DNA of 64,000 bases from Pseudanabaena galeata CCNP1313 (GCF_029910235.1 NZ_CP112874.1:1922001-1986000); one strand, 5' to 3'. Numbered from the stretch's first letter, positions 1 to 8,432 are shown. Numbers and translations: made by a program. Notes: generated from the sequence alone by a model not told the origin.

Positions 1-37
1 ATTTGAAATTAATTGTGTCTATCTACTTAGTTACTAA

Positions 38-88
38 GAAACCAATTTTTGATAGCGCGGATTTGCCAAGCTATCAAAAATTGGTTCC
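38..88. repeat. Palindrome downstream of nusA
   Basis: Two inverted 19-base arms (38-56 and 70-88) flank a short loop. The palindrome lies beyond the 3' end of nusA, so it may act as a terminator or processing stem. No clear T-run follows on the nusA strand. It may equally be another of the many palindromic repeats in this chromosome. Confidence 0.6.
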
Positions 89-96
89 TTATTTTA

Positions 97-207
97 ATGT
101 GAGTTCGATATAGCCATTTGCGGCGTGCGAAGCACGCCGCAAATGGCGAAAAATGGTAAGAATCGCTTAGCGATTCTTACCATTTTTCGCTGTCGTCGAA
201 CTGACGT
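97..207. mobile_element. IS982-derived MITE, copy 1 (111 bp)
   Basis: The element begins ATGTGAGTTCGA and ends TCGAACTGACGT, matching within one or two bases the ends of the two IS982-family elements at 13264 and 15105. It is flanked by perfect 7-bp direct repeats, TATTTTA, at 90-96 and 208-214. The same duplication length is seen for both full IS copies. It has no coding capacity. The interior is two back-to-back hairpins, one with a GCGAAGC-type loop. I infer a non-autonomous element moved by the IS982 transposase. Confidence 0.85.
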
Positions 208-268
208 TATTTTACGGCGAAGCCCTTAATTAAATTAATTAAAATTAAATTAATTAAACTAGAGATTT

Positions 269-1513
269 TTAATCTTCACTGTTGTCATAGTCATTATCAC
301 CATCATCTTCATTAGATGGTTCAAGAACTGTTGATGACCTTGCAATGCTTTCTTGAGCTTTGCGCTCTTCTTCTTCATAGTCGTACTTTGACAAATTTTT
401 GATATCGATTTTCCAACCAGTCAACCTCGCTGCCAAACGCACATTTTGACCTTCCTTACCGATCGCCAAACTCAGTTGATCCTCAGGGACAATCACATGG
501 GCAATTCTTTCATTGGCATTAATCAAACGCACTTCATGAATTTTCGCAGGGCTTAAGGAGTTGGCAATATAGGTGGAAGGATCGGGCGACCATCTGATTA
601 CATCAATCTTTTCGCCGCGTAGCTCAGCAACCACTGCCTGAATTCTCGCCCCTCTTGCACCAATACAAGCGCCCACAGGATCAACATCGCGCTCAAGGGT
701 ATCTACAGCAATTTTAGTGCGAGGACCAACCGCAGGGGATGGAGGATTAGCCTCTCTTGCCACAGCTACAATACGGACGATTTCTTCCTCAATTTCAGGT
801 ACTTCATTGGCAAACAAGTACACAACTAAACCAGCATCAGCACGGGAGACTAATAACTGAGGACCACGGCGCGAGCCTTCAAAGACCTTCTTCAGGTATA
901 CCTTTAGAGTCATATTGGGGCGATAGGGTCTTTCACCAGCTAGTTGTTCGCGTTTGGGAAGTTCGGCTTCAACTTCTGGTTGTCCAAATCCACTACTAAC
1001 CGCAACGATTACAGCCGTTGTTTCAAAACGTAGTACTCGACCTTGCAAGACTGTGCCTTCGAGGTCTTGAAACTCTTCTTGAATGATCTTGCGCTGTTGA
1101 TCTCTTAGTTTTTGGGCTAGGACTTGTTTCGTCTGGATTGCAGCCATACGGCCAAAGTCACCCTGTTCTGGAGTCACATCAACGACTACAGTTCCACCAG
1201 CTTGAGCTTCAGGAGCAACTTCACGCACTTCAAACAAACCTATTTCATGATCAGCATCACCAACTTCATCGACAATCGTTTTTGTCGCGAGAACCCGAAA
1301 TCCTTCACCGTCGAGATCTAGTTCTACATCAAAATTATTAAAATGTTCTTCTTCAAAGTTAATGCCATCGGAACGATAGGTTTTGCGAAAGCGCTCATAT
1401 CCCTTAAGTAGAGCTTCACGTAAAGCATTCTGGACAGCATGTTTGGGGAGATTACGCTCTTTGCTAATCACCTCCACCATTTGTCCTAATCCAGGTAAAT
1501 TCAATAATGACAT
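269..1513 (-). CDS. nusA: Transcription termination/antitermination factor NusA
   Basis: NusA binds RNA polymerase and nascent RNA and modulates pausing, termination and antitermination in the cytoplasm. The 414-residue protein has the NusA N-terminal RNA polymerase-binding domain (about 1-140), an S1 domain (about 150-215, beginning LEGTVLQGRV) and two KH domains with recognisable motifs: VGACIGARGARIQAV (first) and LSLAIGKEGQNVRLAARLTGW (second). It ends in an acidic Asp/Glu/Asn tail instead of the C-terminal acidic-repeat domains of E. coli NusA, which is usual in cyanobacteria. The gene lies downstream of rimP on the same strand, the conserved rimP-nusA order. A 255-bp spacer filled with mobile palindromes now separates the two. 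Confidence 0.97.
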   Translation of the reverse strand: MSLLNLPGLGQMVEVISKERNLPKHAVQNALREALLKGYERFRKTYRSDGINFEEEHFNNFDVELDLDGEGFRVLATKTIVDEVGDADHEIGLFEVREVAPEAQAGGTVVVDVTPEQGDFGRMAAIQTKQVLAQKLRDQQRKIIQEEFQDLEGTVLQGRVLRFETTAVIVAVSSGFGQPEVEAELPKREQLAGERPYRPNMTLKVYLKKVFEGSRRGPQLLVSRADAGLVVYLFANEVPEIEEEIVRIVAVAREANPPSPAVGPRTKIAVDTLERDVDPVGACIGARGARIQAVVAELRGEKIDVIRWSPDPSTYIANSLSPAKIHEVRLINANERIAHVIVPEDQLSLAIGKEGQNVRLAARLTGWKIDIKNLSKYDYEEEERKAQESIARSSTVLEPSNEDDGDNDYDNSED

Positions 1514-1556
1514 AAGGTTTTCTCGCTTCTATAAAAATCAATAACTGTAATGCTTT

Positions 1557-1750
1557 ATACCAATTCACTGGTAGTTCTAATAAGTAAAGGATTTATTGAC
1601 GTAAGGATAGGCGGCGCGAAGTGCCGCCTATCCTTACGTATTTAGCACTACCAATTCACGAAAGTATGGTGTCATTTTCGTGAATTTAAAGTCAAACCTA
1701 GTAAGAGTTTTAAAAACATAAAATGGCTACGCTACTTGATGTTTTGGTAT
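1557..1750 (-). mobile_element. 103-bp ATACCAA element, copy 3, split by an 85-bp palindrome
   Basis: Segments 1557-1568 and 1660-1750 together make exactly 103 bp with ATACCAA/TTGGTAT ends. On the reverse strand they match the elements at 12074-12176 and 17110-17212, including the TTACT(G/A)GGTTTG block. The copy is interrupted at 1569-1653 by another palindromic element, and the 6-bp sequence ATTCAC is duplicated on either side (1563-1568 and 1654-1659). Confidence 0.8.
1569..1653. mobile_element. 85-bp palindromic element inserted in the 103-bp element
   Basis: The ends TGGTAGT and ACTACCA are inverted repeats. The centre (1599-1639) is a perfect 17-bp stem around a GCGAAGT loop. Flanking 6-bp duplications (ATTCAC) show it arrived by transposition into an existing repeat. 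It has no coding capacity and the mobilising transposase is not identifiable here. Confidence 0.75.
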
Positions 1751-1768
1751 TAGGGATACTTAGTCTCT

Positions 1769-2230
1769 TTATTCCATTTTGGTTAATTCGACGCGCTCAA
1801 CAAGTTCACGGGGAATATTGACAATCCGACCTTTAATGCTAATCGTCACATGCGTCTCGTTGCGTGATACGAGATGTCCACTCCAACTTTGTTTGCCATC
1901 ATGGGGTGTGGTCGTACAGACATTGACCATAAAGCCTCGAAAAGCCACAAATTCGCGATCGCCTTGTAACTGACGTTCAGCCCCTGGGCTAGAAATTTCT
2001 AACACATAGGCATGGGGAATCAAATCGATCGCATCGAGAGTTGGCTCTAGCGAACGACTCATGCGTTCACAATCATCCAAACCCGTATTTTGATCAGGGT
2101 TGCGAATATCAACCCGCAACACTACAGGGTTTTTGTTAGTATGCAACACTACATCAACAACCTCTAACCCAAGGGGCGAGGCAACTTCTTCAGCAATTTG
2201 AAAAATTTGCGGAATTAGAGGATGACTCAT
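1769..2230 (-). CDS. rimP: Ribosome maturation factor RimP
   Basis: RimP assists maturation of the 30S ribosomal subunit. The 153-residue product has the family's two-domain layout: an N-terminal alpha/beta domain containing the typical sequence (ISSPGAERQLQ near residue 80, corresponding to the SSPG.DRPL signature) and a C-terminal SH3-like barrel (about 90-150, with VNVCTTTPHDGKQSWSGHL). Length and position just upstream of nusA fit the conserved rimP-nusA-infB operon. The ATG at 2230 is the only good start. The 3' spacer toward nusA holds nested mobile repeats, which may weaken cotranscription. Confidence 0.93.
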   Translation of the reverse strand: MSHPLIPQIFQIAEEVASPLGLEVVDVVLHTNKNPVVLRVDIRNPDQNTGLDDCERMSRSLEPTLDAIDLIPHAYVLEISSPGAERQLQGDREFVAFRGFMVNVCTTTPHDGKQSWSGHLVSRNETHVTISIKGRIVNIPRELVERVELTKME

Positions 2231-2305
2231 AGAATTTACGATTTGAGCTTACAGTGTGAGCGTTTTTTGTTTTTTGACGTAGGTATCTGTACAAAATAAA
2301 TTACT

Positions 2306-2352
2306 CAAACCCGTAAAATTGCGCCTCTGCGGGGCGCAATTTTATGGGTTTG
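2306..2352. repeat. Palindromic repeat upstream of rimP
   Basis: A near-perfect inverted repeat (stem CAAACCC...GGGTTTG) has a core GCGCCTCTGCGGGGCGC. Its flanks (TGTACAAAATAAATTA on the left) resemble those of the palindrome at 20624-20700, so this is a repeat family and not simply a terminator. Confidence 0.65.
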
Positions 2353-2422
2353 GATTTGTAATTAGTTATGTCCATTTACTTAAGAGTTTTTAGTTCAAGC
2401 CATAAAAAGCTACTTTAAAAAC

Positions 2423-2641
2423 AAAAAAGTGGGACGATCGCCCACTCTTTGAGTGCTTTTAACTTTAAACCGATCACAGTAAAAAACATCACAGAAGCGA
2501 TCCTTTTGCTGCTGTAGATCTAGCTGCTACTTGCAAAACATACAACAAGTAATAGTCAGATACATTTCTTCGGAGCTTGTGTACTACAGGGAAAACACAG
2601 CTATCTTAGTGTGTTTACTCTTGACTACTTGCCTGCTGGTA
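2423..2641 (-). ncRNA. Candidate small RNA with its own promoter and terminator
   Basis: On the minus strand a sigma70-like promoter is visible: TTGATC (2671-2676), a 17-bp spacer and TATAAA (2648-2653). About 210 bases later there is a strong intrinsic terminator, the stem GTGGG/CCCAC (2429-2445) followed by a run of T (2428-2423). No convincing reading frame lies between; the longest ATG frame seen is about 12 codons. The interior can form hairpins (ACTTG...CAAGT, AAACAC...GTGTTT). The stretch lies between the ferredoxin and rimP genes, and the ferredoxin has its own 3' palindrome. I do not recognise the RNA family; tmRNA, RNase P RNA and SRP RNA signatures are absent, and 6S RNA cannot be excluded. 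Confidence 0.45.
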
Positions 2642-2690
2642 CTGAGATTTATATTATCACGCCGATTACAGATCAATCTGATTTTCATCT

Positions 2691-2747
2691 AAAACCAATT
2701 TTGATGATTGCAGAGCCAAAGACTCTGCAATCATCAAAATTGGTTTT
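2691..2747 (-). terminator. Terminator-like palindrome at the end of the ferredoxin gene
   Basis: A long perfect stem (AACCAATTTTGATGATTGCAG and its complement) around a short loop starts exactly at the ferredoxin stop codon and ends in a short T-run on the minus strand. It probably terminates that transcript. Confidence 0.6.
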
Positions 2748-2965
2748 TAGATTACTAATTCTGGTCGTTCCTCTGGCAAAATAGCTCCCTGCACAGGGCA
2801 TACCTGTAGGCAAACGCCGCAGTCAATACAAATTGAGGCATCAATCTTAAACCAGATCGTCCCTTTAATATTTGCACCCTCTCCCTGTTCGATACAGGCG
2901 ACAGGGCAAGCGGGTACGCAGTCTGCTATGCCTTCACAGATATTTGAGGCGATCGTATAAGCCAT
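2747..2965 (-). CDS. Small dicluster [4Fe-4S] ferredoxin
   Basis: A 72-residue soluble electron carrier. The second cluster motif is canonical, C-x2-C-x2-C-x3-C-P in ICIDCGVCLQVCP near residue 46-58. The first is the expanded form C-x5-C-x3-C-x3-C (CEGIADCVPACPVAC, residues 10-24) found in bacterial and cyanobacterial 7Fe/8Fe ferredoxins. Whether the first site binds a 3Fe or 4Fe cluster cannot be decided from sequence. It has no fused domain and stands alone, with a palindromic terminator immediately 3'. The redox partner is unknown. Confidence 0.9.
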   Translation of the reverse strand: MAYTIASNICEGIADCVPACPVACIEQGEGANIKGTIWFKIDASICIDCGVCLQVCPVQGAILPEERPELVI

Positions 2966-3055
2966 GTAGAGTGATATCCAAATTTGAGCAATGATAACGA
3001 CAATTTTTAATTATGAAACTAAATTGTTTTTTATATATTAGAACTTATGCAAATC

Positions 3056-3184
3056 AGCAATGCTCATTAGAAAAATCGGTTTTTTGAAAGCGCTCCAACG
3101 GCGGGCTTTCAAAAAACCGATTTTGTTGTTTCCAACGCCGAAGGCGTTGGAAACAACAAAATCGGTTTCATAATGAGCATTGCT
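3056..3184. repeat. Cloverleaf-forming nested palindrome
   Basis: Outer arms AGCAATGCTCATTA (3056-3069) and TAATGAGCATTGCT (3171-3184) are perfectly complementary. They enclose two independent hairpins, one with arms around AAATCGGTTTTTTGAAAGC and one with arms GTTGTTTCCAACGCC/GGCGTTGGAAACAAC. The whole could fold as a three-way junction on either strand. The rest of 2966-3429 holds only a short hairpin with T-run (3315-3340) and the glycosyltransferase promoter region. Confidence 0.75.
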
Positions 3185-3314
3185 GTACGCAAATAAACCA
3201 AGAACTCAAGTTCTTGGCTAAAAGCTTAAGTCCACTGAAGTGGACTACAAAACATCTCTAAGCAGACCATTTCAATAGTTTTGAGCTTTGAGAATTGCAC
3301 TTGAGTGTAGGGAC

Positions 3315-3340
3315 AAAAGCAGTTCTTCGCGCTGCTTTTT
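3315..3340 (+). terminator. Short hairpin with T-run
   Basis: The stem AAAAGCAG...CTGCTTTT with a TTCTTCGCG loop is followed by T residues on the plus strand, the form of an intrinsic terminator. No plus-strand gene lies just upstream, so it may end a short untranslated transcript or be a repeat. Confidence 0.35.
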
Positions 3341-3429
3341 TAATACAAGTGGCTATAGCTATGAAGTCAAGGCTAGCATTATGCTATCTTCGGCTTCTAT
3401 GTAGAGATGTCAATATTTAATAAAATTTT

Positions 3430-4566
3430 ATGAAAACATTACAGCTAGGTACGAGCTGGTTTTTAGAAGAAGCAGGTGGATTGGCTCGCGTTTATTACGG
3501 TTGTGTCAATTACCTACCCAAAGTTGATGTTGAGGTAAATGGTTTGGTGGCTGGCTCCGATCGCGTTTTTCAAAGTTCTGGCGGACAAGTAACAACATTT
3601 GCTCCTGCAAATAGTTCGACATGGCAGCGATCGCTAGGCATGAGAAAAGCATTCAATCAGGCGATCGCGAATTCAGAATTTGATTTGGTAGCCTCACATT
3701 TTGCCTTGTATACATTGCCCATACTTGATCGCTTGGGGAAAGTCCCATTAGTAATGCATTTTCATGGGCCTTGGGCGTTGGAGAGTCAAGCAGAGGGTGC
3801 AGGACGCTTATCGACTTGGGGAAAATGGGTAGTCGAAAAATTGGTTTATCGTCGGGCTAATGGCTTTATTGTTTTGTCAGAATCATTTCGGCAGGTTTTA
3901 CATCAAACCTATAATGTGCCATTAGAAAAGATTTTTATCATCGGTGGGGGAATAAATACAGCGGAATTTGATTTGGACTTAACGATCGCCAAAGCCAGAG
4001 AAAAACTAGGTTGGCAAAAGGATCGGCGAATTATCCTCTGTGTGCGGCGACTGGTTCAGCGTATGGGTTTAGAGAACTTGATTGCCGCGATCGCCTTGGT
4101 GCGGAAGCAACATCCTGATGTATTGCTACTGATTGCTGGTAAAGGAGCGATCGCGGAAGCCTTGCGATCGCAGATTCAAGAATTACATCTGGAAAATCAT
4201 GTGCAGTTATTGGGGTTTGTGCCAGATCAAGACTTGGCGATCGCCTATCGAGCAGCAGAGCTATCAATTGTACCGACAGTATCACTGGAAGGATTTGGAT
4301 TGATCGTGATTGAGTCCTTAGCCGCAGGTACACCTGTATTGGGGACACCAATAGGTGGTATTCCTGAAATTTTACAGCCTTTTTCTCCTGAGCTTGTCCT
4401 GCAAGGGAATACAATCGAGCAACTAGCGCAGGGCATGATCGAAGCTTTATCTGGTCAAAGACACATTCCCAGTGCTAAAGCTTGTCAAACCTACGTCAAG
4501 CAGAATTATGACTGGCAGGTAATTGCTAATCAAATGAAATCGGTTTATGAGCAAGTGATCAAATAA
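3430..4566 (+). CDS. GT4-family glycosyltransferase
   Basis: A 378-residue retaining glycosyltransferase of the GT-B fold, expected to transfer a sugar from a nucleotide-sugar to a glycan or lipid-linked acceptor at the cytoplasmic membrane. The N-terminal acceptor domain starts with a glycine-containing loop (residues 8-22, LEEAGGLARVYYGC). The C-terminal GT4 domain (about 190-370) carries ILCVRRLVQRMGLENLI and the donor-binding E-x7-E motif in EGFGLIVIESLAAGTPVLGT (about 286-305). The exact sugar and acceptor cannot be told. It is the first of several polysaccharide genes in this region. No clear ribosome-binding site precedes the ATG. Confidence 0.85.
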   Translation: MKTLQLGTSWFLEEAGGLARVYYGCVNYLPKVDVEVNGLVAGSDRVFQSSGGQVTTFAPANSSTWQRSLGMRKAFNQAIANSEFDLVASHFALYTLPILDRLGKVPLVMHFHGPWALESQAEGAGRLSTWGKWVVEKLVYRRANGFIVLSESFRQVLHQTYNVPLEKIFIIGGGINTAEFDLDLTIAKAREKLGWQKDRRIILCVRRLVQRMGLENLIAAIALVRKQHPDVLLLIAGKGAIAEALRSQIQELHLENHVQLLGFVPDQDLAIAYRAAELSIVPTVSLEGFGLIVIESLAAGTPVLGTPIGGIPEILQPFSPELVLQGNTIEQLAQGMIEALSGQRHIPSAKACQTYVKQNYDWQVIANQMKSVYEQVIK

Positions 4567-4599
4567 TAGATAACCTCGCGATGCGAGGCTATCTATTAT
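4564..4599. terminator. Bidirectional terminator between convergent genes
   Basis: A perfect stem AATAGATAACCTCGC/GCGAGGCTATCTATT occupies the 29-bp gap between the convergent glycosyltransferase and STAND genes. It overlaps both stop regions and probably ends both transcripts. Confidence 0.7.
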
Positions 4600-7500
4600 T
4601 CCTCGATCGCACCGAGGGCGATCAGCTTCGCTTTTTGAGCAGAAGTCAAACCCGTAGCTTCAGTAATATTTAGTCCTTCATAGGGACGAGGTTCGCGATA
4701 GGTTCGGATACATTCACCTGTCTGTACATCCCATAGTTTGACAGTTTCGTCGCGACTACTACTAGCGATAAGATTGCCATCCGCAGAAAAAGACACAGAA
4801 TAGACCGTGCCAATATGTCCAGCTAAAGCTCTGATCGCTTCACCAGTTTGCCAATTCCAAATATTAATTTGAGCATCTTCACCTGCACTTGCCAGTAAGA
4901 CTCCTTTGGGATCGGCAGCAATTGTCAAGACATTGCCATCGTGACCTAGGCGTTCAGAGATCAAGTCCCCATTTTTGATGTTCCATCGATAGATAAATTT
5001 GTCCCCACAGCCAAAAGCTATATGGGGATGCATTGGCATAAATTTGATATTAGAAGTAATCGAGGTAAGTGTTTCTAACGTCTGTAAACAATCTCCTGTT
5101 TTTGTGTCCCAAATTTTTACAGTTTTGTCACGGCTACTACTGATGAGATAGTGATCGTCGTCACTAAAGGCGATCGCTAAAATTGCTGATTTATGTCCTT
5201 GAAGAATACGCAAACATTCGCCTGTCACAATATCTCTAAGCTTAATTACTCGGCTTGTCTCACCAGTCGCCAGCAATTTACCATCATGACTAAAGACAAG
5301 AGTTCGAGCTAAATCTGGGTGTTCAGAGATGGTGGTTAGACAATTACCACTGCTAACATCCCATAGTTTGATCGTGCAGTCCTCAGCACAACTAGCAAGT
5401 ATGGTTCCAATCGGACTAAAAGCTACTTGCCAAACATGCCCTGCGTGACCATGCAAAGCCCGAATACACTCACCTGATTGAATATCCCAGAGACGAATAA
5501 TCGAGTCATCACCACCACTAGCCAAGATCGTTTGTTCAAGGTTAAAAACAACTGATCGCACAGCATTGGTATAGCCTTGCAAAATCCGAAACTGTTGACC
5601 AGATGTGACTTCCCAGAGGTTTAGAAGATGTTCATTGGAAATATTGCCTGACGCTTGGCTATCACCCTGATTATCATTTTTGGTTGTCCATGATCGCCCC
5701 GTATGTCCTTGAAAAGTTCGCATACAAAAACCTGTATCAATCTCCCAGAGTTTCACCATTTCATCGCCACTACTGCTTGCTAGCACTAAGCGATCAGGAT
5801 GAAAGGCAACGGAACGTACCCAATGGTTATGCCCAGTTAAGGTTTTAGAGCATTGAGCTGTCTTGAGATCCCAAAGACGGATTGTGCGATCGCCGCTGCC
5901 TGTCGCAAGGGTTGAACCATCATGGCTAAAGCTAACGGCAAAGACCGTATGTGTATGCCCTGCCAAGGTTTTGATGCAGTTACCTTTGTCTGTATTCCAT
6001 AGTCTTATGGTTTTATCCTCACTGCCACTAGCTAAAACATTGCCATTATGACTAAAGGCGATCGACCAAATGATATCTTCATGCCCTTCAAATATTTGCG
6101 AACATTCACCAGTATCGATATCCCATAGCCGCACAGTGCAATCGTCGCTGCTACTTGCGAGTAAGTTACCCTTTGAGCTAAAGGCTACAGCTTCAACAAT
6201 ATCTTCATGACCATGCAAAATTTTGAGGCATTGTCCCGATTTCCAGAGCCTCACCGTGCGATCGGCATGACCACTAGCTAAAGTTGTACCGTCGGGACTG
6301 AAAGCCACTGACATAACTGCGCCAATATATCCTTGCAGAGTATTTAAGCAATCTCCTGTGGAGACATCCCATAACTTAATCGATTGATCAACACTACTGC
6401 TAGCTAAAACTGTTCCTTCAGGATTGAAAGCTACGGAAACCACCCATCCTTTGTGTCCACGATAAGTGAGTATGGGCTTACCGTCACTGACTTGCCAAAG
6501 ATGAATATCACCTTTAGTGTCACCGATCGCCAATAACTTGCCATTAGCACTAAAAGCTACTGATAAGACTCCGCCAATTACCTCCGCAAAAACCGATTTA
6601 ATGACCGCAGTCTGAGCAAAGTTAACCCGATGCAATTTGACTTCAGACAAATAAGCTTGGCGGATAGCAAGATAAGAAAAGTCCTTCCCTGTCAAATCAA
6701 TACCGAGATTGCACAACAAATTGATGATATTGCCGCCTCCATAGCCAAAGGTTGATTTCAGTTCCCCTTCGGGGCGTAATTCGCGTCTTCGTAATTCCTC
6801 AAGGGTTTGAAATAGCTCTTTAGCAACCATTTGCTTACTGCCCAAACGACCTAAAAGTTTGGTAACCAGAGGTTCTAAAATCAAGCGAATTTGGCTTTGG
6901 CGAATATAGTCTTTGGCAGTTGCTTTGATCAGAGCGTAGTGGCGTAAGTAGAAAAGCTGACGATTCAGCTTTAACTGAATGCTTGGTAACGCCCCAAGAG
7001 GATGCTCTTGGGTAATTTCTTGATAAATTTGCTCAATTAATAAATTGGTGACAAACTCCATGACTACAGGTTGCTGCGTAAAACCTGCGGCTGTATGCTC
7101 AACTAGCGATCGCCGTTTTAGCGATCGCAGCGACATCATGAGGTGATTCTGCTCGATCGTTGGCACAATATCTGAGCGTAGTTCATTGGGTTGGACAGGC
7201 TCACGGTTAATGGCTAACCAAATCATGATTTGTTTCTCATGAGCCGTCAATCTCTGATATTGCTGTTCAATGAGATTGCCAATACCACTAAAAATAATCG
7301 TTTTTTGTTCTAAAAAGCGATTAATACTACCTGAGTAGAGATCTTTAATCGAAGTTGCGGCAATTTTTAGCGCTAAGGGATTACCACGATACCAATCTAC
7401 TAAACGATGCAAATCATCGCTTATGGCTTTGATCCCCTTGGCTTCGAGGACGCGCTCAGCAGCAGGTTCATCTAAACCAGTAAGTTGGAGGGCGCGGACA

Positions 7501-8333
7501 GGCAAAATGTCTCCCTCTAAGGTGGCAACTTCTTCAGGCATTTCACGACTAGTAATCACGACACAACTACGGTGCGAAACTTCGCCAACCCTTCTTAACA
7601 ACGAGCCATAACCTTCATAGTCCTTACGGTAGGCTCCTGCTTGAGCCTCATCTTTCAGAACTGATTCAAAATTGTCCAATACCAATAAACAACGATAGCG
7701 CTGTAAATACTCCATTAATCTCGAAATCAAGGCATTGGTATCTGTAGTATCAGGAGTTTCTTTCTGCTGTGATAGGAAATGGATCACAGCAGACAACATT
7801 TCACTTGGGGTTTTAGCATTATTTAGCGATCGCCACACCACAAAATCAAACTTATCTTGTAGCTGTTGAGCAAGCTTGACCGATAGAGCCGTCTTGCCCA
7901 AGCCTCCCATTCCCAAAATGGCTACTAGTCTACACCGATCGCGATCTATCCATTTTTCAAGGATCTCTAGCTCATGTCCTCGACCATAAAAGAAAGCAAC
8001 ATCAATCACCTCACACCAGTCTTGATGACTATTTCCCGAAGCCTGTAAATTTGGGGCAGTTGTGGAAGAATCAGCTAGTTGCTTTTGGATTTGACGGCGA
8101 ATTAGGTTCTGTACCGTACTCTTAGTTACTTTTTCACCAAAAGTCTCGGTCAATAAATGCCAAAGTTTATGGCTGACTAACTTGATGTAGCCAGCATCAT
8201 AGCCAGTCTGCTTCGCAATCTCAGAATAAGACAAGCCCTGCCATACTCCAAGAAAGACAGACTGCTCAACTCGAGTCAGACTGCGCTCTTTTAACGACAA
8301 CTCTACAAATGTCACCGCCTCATCAGCCGTCAT
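4596..8333 (-). CDS. STAND NTPase with N-terminal HTH-like domain and WD40 propeller repeats
   Basis: A 1,245-residue signalling ATPase. Residues 1-85 form a helix-turn-helix-like region (SLTRVEQSVFLGVWQGLSYSEIAKQTGY), of the type preceding many cyanobacterial NB-ARC proteins. The NB-ARC/STAND ATPase follows, with P-loop GMGGLGKTAL at 141-150 and Walker B CLLVLDNFE near 215. About 14 WD40 repeats fill 580-1225 with repeated GH...W.V.FS.DG..LASGS.D.TI+LWD. STAND proteins act as nucleotide-switch sensors, with the repeat domain sensing a ligand and the N-terminal domain passing on the signal. The effector here is not an obvious nuclease or protease. The gene divides the polysaccharide cluster; its promoter region carries the direct repeat at 8354-8374. 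Confidence 0.88.
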   Translation of the reverse strand: MTADEAVTFVELSLKERSLTRVEQSVFLGVWQGLSYSEIAKQTGYDAGYIKLVSHKLWHLLTETFGEKVTKSTVQNLIRRQIQKQLADSSTTAPNLQASGNSHQDWCEVIDVAFFYGRGHELEILEKWIDRDRCRLVAILGMGGLGKTALSVKLAQQLQDKFDFVVWRSLNNAKTPSEMLSAVIHFLSQQKETPDTTDTNALISRLMEYLQRYRCLLVLDNFESVLKDEAQAGAYRKDYEGYGSLLRRVGEVSHRSCVVITSREMPEEVATLEGDILPVRALQLTGLDEPAAERVLEAKGIKAISDDLHRLVDWYRGNPLALKIAATSIKDLYSGSINRFLEQKTIIFSGIGNLIEQQYQRLTAHEKQIMIWLAINREPVQPNELRSDIVPTIEQNHLMMSLRSLKRRSLVEHTAAGFTQQPVVMEFVTNLLIEQIYQEITQEHPLGALPSIQLKLNRQLFYLRHYALIKATAKDYIRQSQIRLILEPLVTKLLGRLGSKQMVAKELFQTLEELRRRELRPEGELKSTFGYGGGNIINLLCNLGIDLTGKDFSYLAIRQAYLSEVKLHRVNFAQTAVIKSVFAEVIGGVLSVAFSANGKLLAIGDTKGDIHLWQVSDGKPILTYRGHKGWVVSVAFNPEGTVLASSSVDQSIKLWDVSTGDCLNTLQGYIGAVMSVAFSPDGTTLASGHADRTVRLWKSGQCLKILHGHEDIVEAVAFSSKGNLLASSSDDCTVRLWDIDTGECSQIFEGHEDIIWSIAFSHNGNVLASGSEDKTIRLWNTDKGNCIKTLAGHTHTVFAVSFSHDGSTLATGSGDRTIRLWDLKTAQCSKTLTGHNHWVRSVAFHPDRLVLASSSGDEMVKLWEIDTGFCMRTFQGHTGRSWTTKNDNQGDSQASGNISNEHLLNLWEVTSGQQFRILQGYTNAVRSVVFNLEQTILASGGDDSIIRLWDIQSGECIRALHGHAGHVWQVAFSPIGTILASCAEDCTIKLWDVSSGNCLTTISEHPDLARTLVFSHDGKLLATGETSRVIKLRDIVTGECLRILQGHKSAILAIAFSDDDHYLISSSRDKTVKIWDTKTGDCLQTLETLTSITSNIKFMPMHPHIAFGCGDKFIYRWNIKNGDLISERLGHDGNVLTIAADPKGVLLASAGEDAQINIWNWQTGEAIRALAGHIGTVYSVSFSADGNLIASSSRDETVKLWDVQTGECIRTYREPRPYEGLNITEATGLTSAQKAKLIALGAIEE

Positions 8334-8353
8334 AGATGCGCCTTAAAGATATA

Positions 8354-8374
8354 AATATAACTTTTATATAACTT
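8354..8374. promoter_or_regulatory. Candidate operator: TATAACTT direct repeat, site 1
   Basis: TATAACTT occurs twice, separated by three bases (11-bp period, one helical turn), just upstream of the STAND gene and divergent to the glycosyltransferase at 8614. The identical 21-base block recurs at 12304-12324, upstream of the sugar transferase. The regulator is unknown. Confidence 0.4.
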
Positions 8375-8432
8375 CACTATTGTCATTCTAGGACGTTTTA
8401 TGCTTTGTTGTATTTTGTTGTGAATATTGATA

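Noticed and set aside
757-1341. Plus-strand open frames opposite nusA
   Set aside because: They lie wholly within the strongly conserved nusA gene on the other strand, have no ribosome-binding sites and no family features; antisense shadows.
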